In this document: piece after piece, positions 32,901 through 43,936 of the stretch
How the letters are laid out: each line of letters opens with the position of its first letter
Position numbering within the stretch: position 1 is the stretch's first letter
Assembly (NCBI GenBank): GCA_026874595.1
Contig: CM049306.1
Location: forward strand, 49,922,019 to 49,986,018
DNA from: Sipunculus nudus
Taxonomy: Eukaryota; Annelida; Sipuncula; Golfingiida; Sipunculidae
Length of the DNA: 64,000 nt
Direction of reading: 5' to 3'
The notes under the pieces: model-generated
Database searches by the model: none
Told to the model about the DNA's origin: nothing
Seen by the model: the letters and a program-made list of their open reading frames with translations, nothing else
Translations under genes and position numbers: made by a program

Positions 32901-35900
32901 AACCAAAAATGAGGGCGCAGCAGTTCACATGTGATCCGATCATAATCCGGAGTTTAAAAAAAAATCGCCCAGTGGTTACGCAGAAGTTCTCTGGAAACCT
33001 ATGCGGCGGCGGCGGAGTCCGACTGAAAACATAATATCCGCAAAACTCTGTTTTGGCGGATACAATTACTATGACTTGTAGTGTAACCGAAAATACAAAA
33101 CAGAAGAGTATATTTGACCAGAAAGAAGGATGAAATATTGACAGACAAATGACTATCTGAAGGTTGTCACGGCACATATTTGACAAACCCTGTAGGGTTG
33201 TCGAACGGACATTTTGACAGCCTGAGTTTTTGTTTTAGGAACGGCCGTTTTTCAGAACTTAAGCGGCCAGAGAAAGCCTCATATTAATCAATTTATAATA
33301 AGTATTTTATACAATTATTCTGCATGAATGTGACTTAAACTGAATATACTATTGGTTAAAATGAGGTAAGATTAATTTAAAATGGAGTGCTGAAGTAACA
33401 CACTACAGGTAGGAATAAAAGTGGTGACAGGTGTTTCACATTTTCCCTTAATGGGAAGATAGTGGTTTTAAAATCATGTATTATATCACAGTTGACATAT
33501 TAAATGTCCTTTATTCCAAGTCCAAGCGAAATTAACATAAAAAATGAACAATATTTAATACAAATTAACTTTTAATAATGGTTCTGAGCAGAAAGAGGAG
33601 AATTCTAATAGCACCGATAGAGAGGAGAGGTCTTGCAATAACTGATATCTCGACCTTGAATCAGTCACTTAAGCTATCAGGGCTGAAAACGAAAGAAAAG
33701 AAATGATAAATGATGACAAATTGTTAAAAAATTATTCAAGATTAATGTATAATATATATTTCGATGTAATATTAAAAGGGAACGCAGTAATCTAATAATG
33801 AAGGTTGGTAATATCTTCTGGACATATGTTTTACAAAGTTGTGCTAACTTTAACTATAGTGAACCACAGTCTTAATTTGCGGAACAATATATATGGTTAA
33901 ACTCCTGTACGAAGATTAGTAGAGTACGTGGTCTTATGAATTTGACATGTTAAAGTATTAGACAATTTAAAGTTCTGATCAAGGATAGTTCAGATAAGCA
34001 TGATGTTTTGACATTTCAAACTTTTAAGTACAAGGAGGGTCCTGAACTTGGACTTGTACTGAGACTTGCAGGTATAAGAACTCAAGAAATTAGCCAGAGT
34101 CCATCATATACAGAAGCGGAATGAGGGGGGTCCAGAGCTGAGGACCCACCCCCCTTTTTTTTATACGCCGCAACCTTTTTTAAGTGTTTCAGACAACATT
34201 TTGTGGCCTGGATCACCTTTTACTGGGCCTCGGTACCTTATTTTAAGGGTTTTCATTAGTCAGCCTGGGTTGGACACCCTTTTCTGAATTCTGGATCCAC
34301 CCCTGTTGAGTCCAATAAAAAAGAAAACTCTGTCACATATTTTGTTAAGATTGTGCACTTGGATTAACTTCTAAATGAATATTATAAAAAATAAGACAAA
34401 ACATACCAAGATCAGGAGTTAAATGAAATTAAACATTCAAATAGAGGGTACTTGAAAATTAATAAAAATGTGCATGATTATCTCATATATCCTTTTCTAA
34501 ATTCTTTTAATAAGAAAATTTATGTCAAACTTTGACTTGGACTCGTGTTCCAAATGACTCGGACTTGAAGAAGGTGGACTTGAACCTTAAGGACTCAGAT
34601 TGGACTTAGACTTGAACCTTAAGGACTCAGATTTGGATTTTGACTCGAGTGACCTGGACTCTGATTTGCACTTGGACTTGGATGGGGTGGACTCGACTAC
34701 ATCACTGGACCATGAACCCTCATGGTAGGAAATGTAAATCATCTTTCCATAAAGATCATCTTTTCAGAATATATCAAAAGAATATCAGAAATACACAAGA
34801 CTTGAGCAGTCAGATCAAAGGCAACAGTGGTATGTGTCAGCTTATCTACTTATGACTTTTTATCAGGTGCCTGATTTGAAAAAAAAAACTTACTATATGT
34901 TCTCATTGTTTAGCCACAAACATGGGCGAAATATAATGTAAATTTACATGGACGTGGTATGGAAACTTTGTTTTTAAGCAAATCTGGTCTTTATTATTGA
35001 TATCTCCTTTACTTTGAATTCCTATATTTAAATAAGTATTTTTGTTGGACCTTGTGGACTTGCATAAGTATATATTTTACCATAGAAGAATATAAGTGCT
35101 TGTATCCATGTTTTATTAAGGATTTGTTATATGTATTAACATTATATAGATATCTGAATAGTTCTTAACGTGACATGAATAGAATGATCATATGTCTAGG
35201 TGTCTGCATAGTATTTGACCACAGTCTCGTTCAAATTTGCAATCATAAACATGTTATTGTCACCATGTAAATGCTGTCCTTAAACAATTTTCTCCTCCAT
35301 GTGACAGTGATCTTGATTAATTTATTCCTGCAAAACTATAGGATTTTTTATTTTTACATTAAATCCACATTGAAAATTTATTAGTGTGCAAATCAAGGTT
35401 TGTAGGTTTCTGCTTTAACTTTCACCTCCAAAAGGGGAGGCAGTTGGGTATTAGACTTGGGATGGGGATGGATATGTTACGCAACGGTTAAGCTTTAGTA
35501 ACCAGCAGTAACCGTCTCTTTTCTAAGACGCTTCCCGAGGACTGGCAGTATACTCAACAGGACACACTTTAATGATACATTTGAGACCTTTCTGCCATTT
35601 TTGTTGGATTTAAACTTTAAAAATTATGTTGTTGTATTTTTATTCTGGGCTAAATCCTACAATGTAACATTTGATCTGGATTAGAGGTGGTCCAATAAAA
35701 TTCCATTGATTTGTCTGATCATGAAGGTAAGGCTATACAGATATGCAAATACATACTCAGAGGAAACCATTTCAACAATTATTATCGATATTCGAAAACA
35801 GGTTTTAAAAACTATGGTTTCTTAAGAACAGCTATAAATTCTTCTCAGAGAAATACTTGTAAAATGTTATAATGCTGACAGAGAATATGATAGAGGTCAA

Positions 35901-37914
35901 GGTTGGAAAAATAAAGTCTATGTTGATCTATAACTGATTTTGTATTATACATATTTAGTGGTCACATCAATTTAATAAAATTAAAACTACAGATTATATT
36001 TCAGATTCAGACCAGCTCACTCAGTATGTGCTGTGCAAATCATACATGTATATCACATGTTTGCAAACTCACACCAAAGCCAAAATATAGTGACTGGTGA
36101 AGTGAATTTATTTTGTCATGGACATAAGGGTGCTTCTTCAGTATCTTACAGGAACGCAAACTTTAAAATTTAAAACTGCACCAGTCCCAAAATTACTAGT
36201 AGTACAATAGCATGTTCTTAATTTACAGCTTAACATACAGTGATCAGCTGTTGAGATGTACCCTGCGATATATGGGAGCATGTCAGTAGCAGAAAAACAT
36301 CCAAGTTTTGGTTAAATAGGTTTTACCAAGGTATTCCTGTTTTATTACTAATTTCTATTATTCAGAGTGATGTGCTTTGTACATGCAACCCAACCCAGTG
36401 CAGGTGGCAAATGGGTGTAAATAGCTTTTTTTTTAGACAGGGATGATGTGGTCAGAGCCACTTGCCTTAGCTACCTATGTTCACAAAATGTGTGCTTAAC
36501 TTCTTTTGACCAATTCAAAGAAGCTAATCTTTAAAAAAATATTCTAATATACTTGGCAAAACTGGGGTATGTAATGGGTAAAACTGGGAAAAATACTTTT
36601 AACCCAGGTTTTATCCACTGGATTGGGAAAATAGGTACTACTTTGGTAAATGGCAACCCTGAATATACTGCTGCTTATTGCCCTCACATCAAATATGGCG
36701 TGTCATGTGACTTTCCTTTTCAAACAATAATCCCCACTACACCATGATTTGTATATTTTATGTCCCAAGGTATCACCTAGAGATCAAAACTATCAAAAGG
36801 ACATGGATATTACTGTAAAGTGAACCTTTCAACGCTGGTTTACTGGCTTTGATTCAGTGAATTATTTGATGCATTGTTACATGCAGCCCTAATATATACT
36901 GATAGGCATATGTGAGAGAGAACGTAGACAAATGTTCATGGATGCAGTGAAAGGTACTGAAACTTGGTTGAACCTCAACAGATCTTTAATACTGAGCATA
37001 TACCTTAACATTGCTAATATATTGCATTTTCCACAAAGAAACATATCTGACCAAAAATAATAAACAGAAATGCTGCAACAGTGAATGCAGTTTTATCAAG
37101 CACATGCAATTAAATCTTTAGCATTATAGCATGTAACTGATGACATTATGCCTATTGATGTTAAACTGCCCTGCAACATTCCATATGAGCACACCTCTAT
37201 ATCCAACTGGAGATGATCAAATACACACACGCTAGTAATACACAGGGTAGCTGGTATTTTTTAAAAAGATGTAATTGAACTGCGAGCATTTATGCTTATC
37301 TTTTCACATTAAAATTTAAGACAGTTTATCCTCTTAAGAAATTTATGACTCACACTTTGGGTCCTCAGACTTGACCCTCAGTTGAAAGGTTATTCACAGT
37401 GGACCAGAAACATCTTTTTGATTTTTTAACCACTGAAAATCCAATTTAACCTTGAATAAAGGTCTCCCCTTCAATAAACATTGTTAGACAGAACTCAAAC
37501 TTTGTCAATTATTTTTATTTGCTGCAACAAAGTTCCATCATTTGTCTTTTAAAGTAACATGTCTGTATTTTCTTTTCTAATGTATTTGATTTTTTAACCT
37601 TCATTTTTATTCAAGTATATATATTTATTAAATGCCCTTTTTTCATTGATAAATCAGAAATACTGCACAAAAGTCATATTTATATGACAGGAATATATTT
37701 TAATTTTGAATTATTCATTATAAGGTTATGGCATGATACTTGGAATGTATATTACACAGTGTATGAAATATGAGTTAAAATATGAATCTTAGTGCTGAGT
37801 GTCATTAAGCACCAGGTAATATAATGAAATTTTACATTCATCCTGTTACAGCATGACACTTAACAGAATATATGCTTGTATACCTACATACATACCTACA
37901 TAAATACCTATTGT
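32901..37914. other. About 5 kb without a recognised gene
   Basis: AT-rich sequence with only short open frames. Recognisable content is limited to hAT-like GACTTGG/GACTCGG-rich sequence between about 34030 and 34708 and an element-like G/C-rich insert at 34128-34308. The remainder (34709-37914) shows no repeats, splice-consistent exons or RNA-gene motifs that I can defend. Confidence 0.55.
34030..34708. mobile_element. hAT-like remnant with GACTTGGACT subterminal repeats
   Basis: Motifs GACTTGG, GACTCGG and AAGGACTCAGATT repeat many times, and the right end CGACTACATCACTG (to about 34708) is the inverted form of the CAGTGATGT(A)GTC terminus seen at 30494. A matching left terminus was not found, and a second G/C-rich insert (about 34128-34308, ending GGATCCACCCCTG) interrupts it. 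It looks like a nested, truncated copy. Confidence 0.5.
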
Positions 37915-38055
37915 AACGAAGACAAATAAATGAGGGGGAAAATCCTGGGCCGATCCGGGATTCGAACCCAGGTCGGTTGCGTACCAACCGCTTCGCTAGC
38001 AAAGCAAGCTTCACAAGCGAGACAGTTCGGTCCGCTTTTATGTCACCTCGTAACA
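37915..38055 (-). repeat. tRNA-derived SINE
   Basis: On the minus strand a pol III A box (TAGCGAAGCGGTTGG) is followed about 25 nt later by a B box (GGGTTCGAATCCC). A non-tRNA tail with CCCCCTCATTTATTTG comes next. The spacing and motifs fit a tRNA-related SINE head. It is not a tRNA gene, because no complete cloverleaf with an acceptor stem can be drawn. Confidence 0.7.
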
Positions 38056-38333
38056 CTATATATACCTATATATATAATGGATCTAAGACCCAGTAAAGTA
38101 ACATCCGCTGAATATATTTATGTAGAACATGACACTAAAAATATATACAGGTATAATTTAAAAAAGGATTATGCACCATATTTGGAAGAAGGTATTTATT
38201 CATTCTTCATCTGCCGACCATCCATGACCATTTATATATGACTAAATCATAAGCTGGGTCTAATCCAAACCATCATACCCTAATGCCGTAACTTATTATG
38301 ATTAAAAAAACATTAATTGTTTCCTCTTTCACT

Positions 38334-38367
38334 ATCTTCTCTCTCTCTCTCACTCTCTCTCTCTCTT
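38334..38367. repeat. (CT)n microsatellite
   Basis: A CT tract in the 3' flank of sHSP gene A. The equivalent tract in the duplicate lies around 48794-48822. Confidence 0.9.
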
Positions 38368-38617
38368 CTCACTTTGTGATACATCCACACATACACGACA
38401 CACACGTCCTCCAATTATCATCTTTTGAACACTTCACATGATGAAAATAATACCAAGTTTCATTTATTATAATAATGTTTTAATATTGCAAATCAAAATA
38501 CATAGGTATTGTTAATAATGTTTCACAATATCGAACAAATATGGCGATTAACCTTAGACTCAAAAGGACAATATATAATTAATATTAACATTTACATGAG
38601 ATTAAAATAATTTATAA

Positions 38618-38623
38618 TTTTAT
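38618..38623 (-). terminator. Candidate polyadenylation signal of sHSP gene A
   Basis: AATAAA on the minus strand, about 65 nt after the stop codon. Position in the 3' flank is the only support. Confidence 0.45.
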
Positions 38624-38685
38624 TTTTTTTAAGCGGGCACGATCAGGAAGTTATCTCCACAGTAAGTAATCGAGATATCAGAATG

Positions 38686-39672
38686 TCAATTATCAGCGTC
38701 CCTATGGCCACGGGTTATGTGCAGCATCCCATCTTCTGTCATTTTGGACTGCAGTGACGTCATGTCCACGTCATTAGGCAGCGTAGTCACGCGGTAAATC
38801 TCGCGATAACTGGAAATATCACCATCTTTATCTTCATGTCTGCCGTGAACAATCAGACGGTCGTCCTTCACCTTGACCTTAACATCATCTGGACTGAACC
38901 CGCTCAGGTCGAATTTCATGATAACATCATGATCTGGGACCACGGCGGTTTCTGAGTCTTGTTGGATGTTCAGTGTTCTACAGTTTTTGTCACAAAAAGC
39001 ATCAACTTCCTGTACTCTATCTTTTTCTGCATTGTCATCAACGGTCTTTTCGTAGCTGTCGTTCTGATCATGTTCGGTTTCATCTTCAGTGTATCTCTGA
39101 TAAGTGTCTTTCTGTGGTTTATTTTGTACAGGGATTATCGCTGGATTATCCCTAGATTTTTGACTGTTCTTGTATGGAGCTGACAATGACAACTTACCGT
39201 CTGGACTGTAGAACACTCGCAGAGCTTTAGTATCAACGTCACGTGGCACGTGGAACTCACGTGTCATGCTCACGGCTTCGTGTCCGCTTTCCTCCGTCTC
39301 TCCTGCTACTTTCTTCTTTCCTTCGACAACCACACGCCCGTCGTCTGTTGCCTTCACTCTCAGTTCTTCTTCGGTAAATTCTCCCATGTGTATTTTCTTC
39401 CTCCATTCGTTCACTTTCTTCTTCTTTCTATCAAAGCGTGCCGTTTTACAGGACCTCGTTCTCCACCCAACAGGAGCCACGGCTGTTACCCAGGGCGGCC
39501 AGGGGTTATCGTCACAAATTCTCTGTAAAGCCAAGGTGTCATCACAACAATCACAGTCATCATTGTGACGTAATGTAAAATCATCAAAAAACCTGTTGAT
39601 CCAGTCGGTGCTGTGTGGATGGTATCGTCGACGGCCCTGACTTGAGCTGATCATCGGGATTAAGAGTGTCAT
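38686..39672 (-). CDS. Small heat-shock protein with two alpha-crystallin domains (sHSP A)
   Basis: An intronless 328-residue frame. sHSPs are ATP-independent chaperones that hold unfolding proteins and form oligomers in the cytosol. Residues 1-85 are an N-terminal arm with an aromatic DWINRFFDDF and a PWPPWVTAVAPVGW segment. A first alpha-crystallin domain spans about 88-167 (WRKKIHMGEFTEEELRVKA, MTREFHVPRDVDTKALRVFY, DGKLSLSAP). After an acidic linker (168-240) comes a second domain at about 246-322 (FDLSGFSPDDVKVKVKDDRLIVHGRHE, YREIYRVTTLP, DGMLHITRG). The second domain has the stronger crystallin signature; the first lacks the usual HG-HEE turn. A C-terminal IxI motif is not seen. Two heat-shock elements and a TATA box lie upstream. 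A paralogue of the same length is at 49138-50124. Confidence 0.93.
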   Translation of the reverse strand: MTLLIPMISSSQGRRRYHPHSTDWINRFFDDFTLRHNDDCDCCDDTLALQRICDDNPWPPWVTAVAPVGWRTRSCKTARFDRKKKKVNEWRKKIHMGEFTEEELRVKATDDGRVVVEGKKKVAGETEESGHEAVSMTREFHVPRDVDTKALRVFYSPDGKLSLSAPYKNSQKSRDNPAIIPVQNKPQKDTYQRYTEDETEHDQNDSYEKTVDDNAEKDRVQEVDAFCDKNCRTLNIQQDSETAVVPDHDVIMKFDLSGFSPDDVKVKVKDDRLIVHGRHEDKDGDISSYREIYRVTTLPNDVDMTSLQSKMTEDGMLHITRGHRDADN

Positions 39673-39783
39673 CTTGAAAGCTGTACTAGTGCGCCTGACG
39701 CGACAGTCGGTCTACAGGGTCTGTATTCTGATGTGTCTTTATCTATCGTTCGCAGTTAACTCTGCTGTAGTCTGGACGTTCAC

Positions 39784-39852
39784 TATATATATATATCCTG
39801 AGCTGATAGGTTCTAGAAAACTCCGGAATTTTGACATATTTCCTGAAGGTTC
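39784..39852 (-). promoter_or_regulatory. Heat-shock promoter of sHSP gene A (TATA plus two HSEs)
   Basis: A TATA stretch at 39784-39796 lies 112 nt upstream of the start codon. Just behind it is a four-unit heat-shock element at 39811-39828, TTCtaGAAaaCTCcgGAA, with one mismatch in unit three. A second, perfect three-unit element, TTCctGAAggTTC, sits at 39840-39852. HSF1 trimers bind such alternating NGAAN units, so heat-inducible transcription is expected. Confidence 0.8.
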
Positions 39853-40764
39853 AACCGATAAATATAATGTATCAAGTACACACGTGAACATGCTGGAATA
39901 TTCTGATTGTTGGTAAACAAATATGACCCAGTACGCATGCGCATCGTGATTTTTTCTCCGTTCAATGAATAGATAAACATATATTTATTATTCGATTTTC
40001 TTGCCCCCGACAGGATATAAAGATGTCTGTTAAATTAGTCCCAACTTGTATCAGAAAGACGTCTCTAAAAAAAACTGAAATCAGCCTCTTCTTCACAGGT
40101 TTCACTCGTACAAAAATAAGGTCGTCATAGATCGTAATAGCGTGATAAGATCTACAGCGCGAGCGACACCTCCCTGCCGTAGAAAGAACAAACTCAACAG
40201 TTATGGACCAATATTATTGAAAACTTCTTAGTTCTTATATATCACTTTCAATGGTTATTGAATAGGTGGCATTTTTTATTAAATATTTATATTTATGTAT
40301 AAACAAAATAAGAATATATATATGGTATGTACTTAATTAAGACAGCTCATTGACATTGTGTTATAATTATGAGACTTTGCATGTATTCATTTGGGATGCG
40401 CCAAATAATTATAGTGAGCACTCTTACGCGTCATCATATATCAATAGTTTCTGTATTAAATTCAACTTGACAAACATTTTTTTCTTTCGTGATGCATATA
40501 AAGTTTCTGTTGGAACAGGAAAGCTCATGTTTATCGAGATCGTGTCGAAAGACACGCTCTAAATGCATCTTGAAAGTCATAATCCTCTCCTAATACATAT
40601 GCACATGTATTATATTTCTTATATATACATATTAAATATTAATTTATACATACATATAATACTTTAATAATAATAAATTAATATAAACATACAGGTATAT
40701 AATAAATTAATATATATACATACACGTAAAAGATATATGAATGGTTTAAATTAATCTTAAATAA

Positions 40765-40767
<3 letters not shown>

Positions 40768-40803
<36 letters not shown>

Positions 40804-40816
40804 TCATCATCATCAC
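40768..40816. repeat. (TA)n then (TCA)n microsatellite
   Basis: A pure TA tract followed by TCATCATCATCATCAC. Confidence 0.9.
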
Positions 40817-41178
40817 AATTAAGGCTTTGCGTATGTGTGACAGCGTTTGTAGTGAGACCACCAGCGAGAATCCATATATGGTCTGATTAATATGCATGGG
40901 TGTTCCTTATACGGTATACTGTCGCACTGCCCATGCGCACTGGGTTATGTTTACCAGCAGATCCATGAACATTTCTGAGAAGTCAACGTGTCCGTGGAAC
41001 TTTCGTGATAATGTGTATGTAACTGTATGAGTATACACAATGATGAAAGAACATTTCTAGAGCTTCCCTGATATTCCAGAACCTCACTTGAAATATAATT
41101 AATACCGTATGTGCTTGAACGGAGGCAGTTATCTCAGCTTCAGGAGAGTGAACGTCCAAAGCAGGTCAAAGCAGCATA

Positions 41179-41250
41179 CAGACCATATCGTAAGTTACGA
41201 TATGGTCTGTCGATTACTTTTGAAAAGTAATTGTTTGAACAATTACTTTT
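41179..41250. repeat. Cluster of perfect palindromes at the duplication edge
   Basis: Three hairpins are adjacent or overlapping. A 14-bp arm pair occurs at 41179-41209 (CAGACCATATCGTA, loop AGT). A 9-bp arm pair lies around ATTACTTTTGAAAAGTAAT. A 13-bp arm pair occurs at 41223-41250 (AAAAGTAATTGTT, loop TG). The AGTAATTG/CGATTACTTTT motif reappears at 43740-43880, so this may be one end of the same transposon family. Confidence 0.8.
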
Positions 41251-42264
41251 CAATTACTTTAAAGTTCTGTGTAAAATGTGAGAGTAATATACAAAAAGCA
41301 TTCAAAGTGATGGTATTATTAAAGATAAAAAATATTTCATAGTTTCAAATTACACAAAGCACATTACTTCACATGCCCTGCTAGGTGGCCAGATAATGCA
41401 GGTATGGTTTGTTTTCGCCAGTTATCACCTGGTCTATTACCGACTGTCAGGACACAAGTTTGCCAGCTGTTAGTTATTAGGGATCTAGTGCATGGTGCTA
41501 ATTAATTTACTGAATAGATCAGTTCACATACAGAGACTACCAACAGTCTGGCCTTTGATCACTAAAATGGTCTTAATTAGCGATTGCCCAATGCACAGGG
41601 GTGCTCATCATGCAGCCAAGCTTTACTCTGTTATTATGAGGTTCAATTTAATGGGCAAACATTAGGTAATAGTAGTAAGTAAGAGTAATAGACAGTTATA
41701 GAAATAAACCTAAATATATGAGCTGAAACAGTAATAATAATTGCAACAGAAGGCAAATTTATATTTAGATTAATACATGTACACTTATTTTCCATTCCCT
41801 GTTAGGCCATTAAGGAGATGAACAAATATTTCTTAACAGGCTTTTTTTCTGTTCGAGTGATCGCCTATATGATGTACAGATTGTTAAGGCAAGTTAATAT
41901 AAAAAAATGATAACCATTGGTGCAAATTGCATGAGAGTATTGGAACGCAGGATTCAGCACAAGCTAGCTAATTAACTCTATCTGGCTCTTGATGACTAAA
42001 ACATCCATAAATATAGGGATAGAGAAAGTATATTATTATTTTGACATGAACATCATATATTACAAATTTATAACAATGAATCCATATCTATTTTGAAAAA
42101 GAGGGTAGAGAGAAATATTTTATTTAACATAAAGTAATTCTCTCATATATATATATATATACAACATATAATTTGTTTTTGTCAGCAGACTTGTGTCTGT
42201 ATAGTATTAATTATCCAGGCTTTGTTGGATTTTTCCACAATACCCAATATAACTACTTAACGTT
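41251..42264. other. No gene recognised
   Basis: AT-rich spacer between the palindromes and the hAT element. It may be the interior of a larger, rearranged transposon. Confidence 0.5.
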
Positions 42265-42272
42265 TTGACAAT

Positions 42273-42689
42273 TAGTGGTGGGCCGATCATCGAGTTTTAT
42301 CGAAAGTCAGTCGGTTTGCTGCCACTTTTAAGCGCTCGATTACCAAAGGCAACTATCGATTACATCATAACCATGATTTTTTTTCTAGAATGCCGTTATG
42401 TTATGGGCAAAAACTATTCTTCCATTTTTTACAACATTCCGGCTTCACCTAATGAGTTTGAGTTCCGAAATAACTTCCGTATGTGACTGAGTATGACACG
42501 GTAAATGCGAGAACGGAAGACTAAATAAACCTCTGTGAACTGGCTGGGAGCTGCAGAATTCTAACGATATGTACATTGCAAAATATGGGCGGTATGGCGT
42601 TAAAATGCTCCATAAAATTCTCCAGGTCTATGCCAATTTAACAAAACTATCTGTAGTGCGCGCTGTGAGCAGAGACTGGGCGGCTCCGT

Positions 42690-42739
<50 letters not shown>

Positions 42740-43509
42740 GAGAGAGAGAGAGAGACTGTCCCAGATCGTTGGCTGTTGAATAAAGACTTCTAATATCAAA
42801 CTGGTCTTAGAACTTTGTCAGCCACGCAATCAGCTACTGCTTGTGACACAAGGTGGGGACATCCCCAACCTCACATTGTATCGTTAGTATGGTCTTAAAT
42901 TACACACAACTGCTGGTATATATATCAGAGTATGACGTCTGTGACAAATCAAACAGAGGTGACTTAGTTTTTCGAACCAAAAACATATAGAAATACTTGC
43001 CCTGAAGCCTTTGGGCAGTTAACGTTATATAAATAGATCATACATGATTATTTAAATTTTTAGCTTTCAATTACTTTTTAAAAATGTTTACACAAAAAAA
43101 TATATGGGCCTGTAATTTTCTTGCGGGCCTGAGAAACCAGTATGCATGTCGGCAGTCGTCATAATGAAATGAAAGTCCTTCCTGGTGGTGAAGTTAAAAT
43201 AAGACGCGGGAGTATTCATGAGGACCAGCATGTAGATGTCCTGAATTGTGGTTTAATTCTTGATCATTATAATTAATTAAAATGAAACTTTGAAAAGCAT
43301 ATCTTAGTAATAATAGGAAAATATAAAAAAGGCAAACTTTTTTTCCTTAAGGTAGAATTACTAAGACATGCGGGCAGTGTAAAGAAAGTACAGTTTCACA
43401 AATAATTGTATATTTCTTTATATTTGTCTGAACCGATTAATAATCGATCATCGGTCGGTTTGCTCAAACCGATGATCGATTATTAAAAAGGAACCGACTC
43501 CCACCACTA
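42273..43509. mobile_element. hAT-type non-autonomous element with perfect 8-bp target duplication
   Basis: The ends are TAGTGGTGGG (left) and CCCACCACTA (right). The exact 8-mer TTGACAAT flanks both sides (42265-42272 and 43510-43517), which is the hAT signature. Near the right end a hairpin of CGATCATCGGT/ACCGATGATCG motifs is present, and similar CGATCATCG sequence starts the left end. The 1237-bp interior has a (GA)n tract at 42693-42755 and no transposase frame, so it is a MITE-like passenger. Confidence 0.9.
42693..42755. repeat. (GA)n microsatellite inside the hAT element
   Basis: GA repeat with one GT interruption. Confidence 0.95.
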
Positions 43510-43739
43510 TTGACAATAGATTATATTGCTCGAATTTATTCTAGACAGTGATGAGAATAGAAAATCATATTTACATAAATGTCATATAAACAGTCATATT
43601 TATGGGAAGGTTGTTAATTTAGTTGACAATTCAATTGTTTGATAATTAATGCTTAATTTTAATAACTTGAAAATACCCTTACGCCACTATTTGACAGATA
43701 GTATTAATATGTAACATTTTTGTAATAATTAAGTTAATT

Positions 43740-43897
43740 AAAAAAGTCTCATTCCAAATTAGTTTGTAATTAAGTATTTGTAATTGTAATCGATTACTTT
43801 TTTGAAAACACAAAAGTAATTGTAATTGTTATTGATTATTTTTAAAAGTAATTGTATTTGTAATCGATTATTTTAAAAGTATTTGGACCCAACCCTG
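43740..43897. mobile_element. Right end of a second hAT-like element
   Basis: Repeated TAATTGTAATCGATTACTTTT-type motifs lead to the terminus GACCCAACCCTG at 43897, the inverted form of the CAGGGTTGGGTC ends of many hAT elements. No matching left end was found. Related motifs occur at 41211-41250, so the element may have spanned that interval before rearrangement and nesting by 42273-43509. Confidence 0.5.
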
Positions 43898-43936
43898 ATC
43901 GTAACGTGTGACATCGTATATACAACAAGCAAGAAG

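Larger units (their letters stand above)
38170..41178. repeat. Segmental duplication, copy 1 (carries sHSP gene A)
   Basis: The block matches 48645-51473 through coding, promoter and both flanks. Examples are the left-flank CATTCTTCATC-GCCGACCATCC and the right-flank GAGAATCCATATATGGTCTG. Differences are point changes and microsatellite-length changes. The right boundary is the GCAGCAT sequence at about 41178, where a palindrome cluster begins. Confidence 0.85.

Noticed and set aside
37915-38055. Functional tRNA gene
   Set aside because: A and B boxes are present but no acceptor stem pairs and the tail is SINE-like.
38959-39568. Plus-strand frames over sHSP A (and the similar ones at 49411-50020 over sHSP B)
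   Set aside because: They are the antisense of conserved sHSP codons; the minus strand carries the domains and the promoter.
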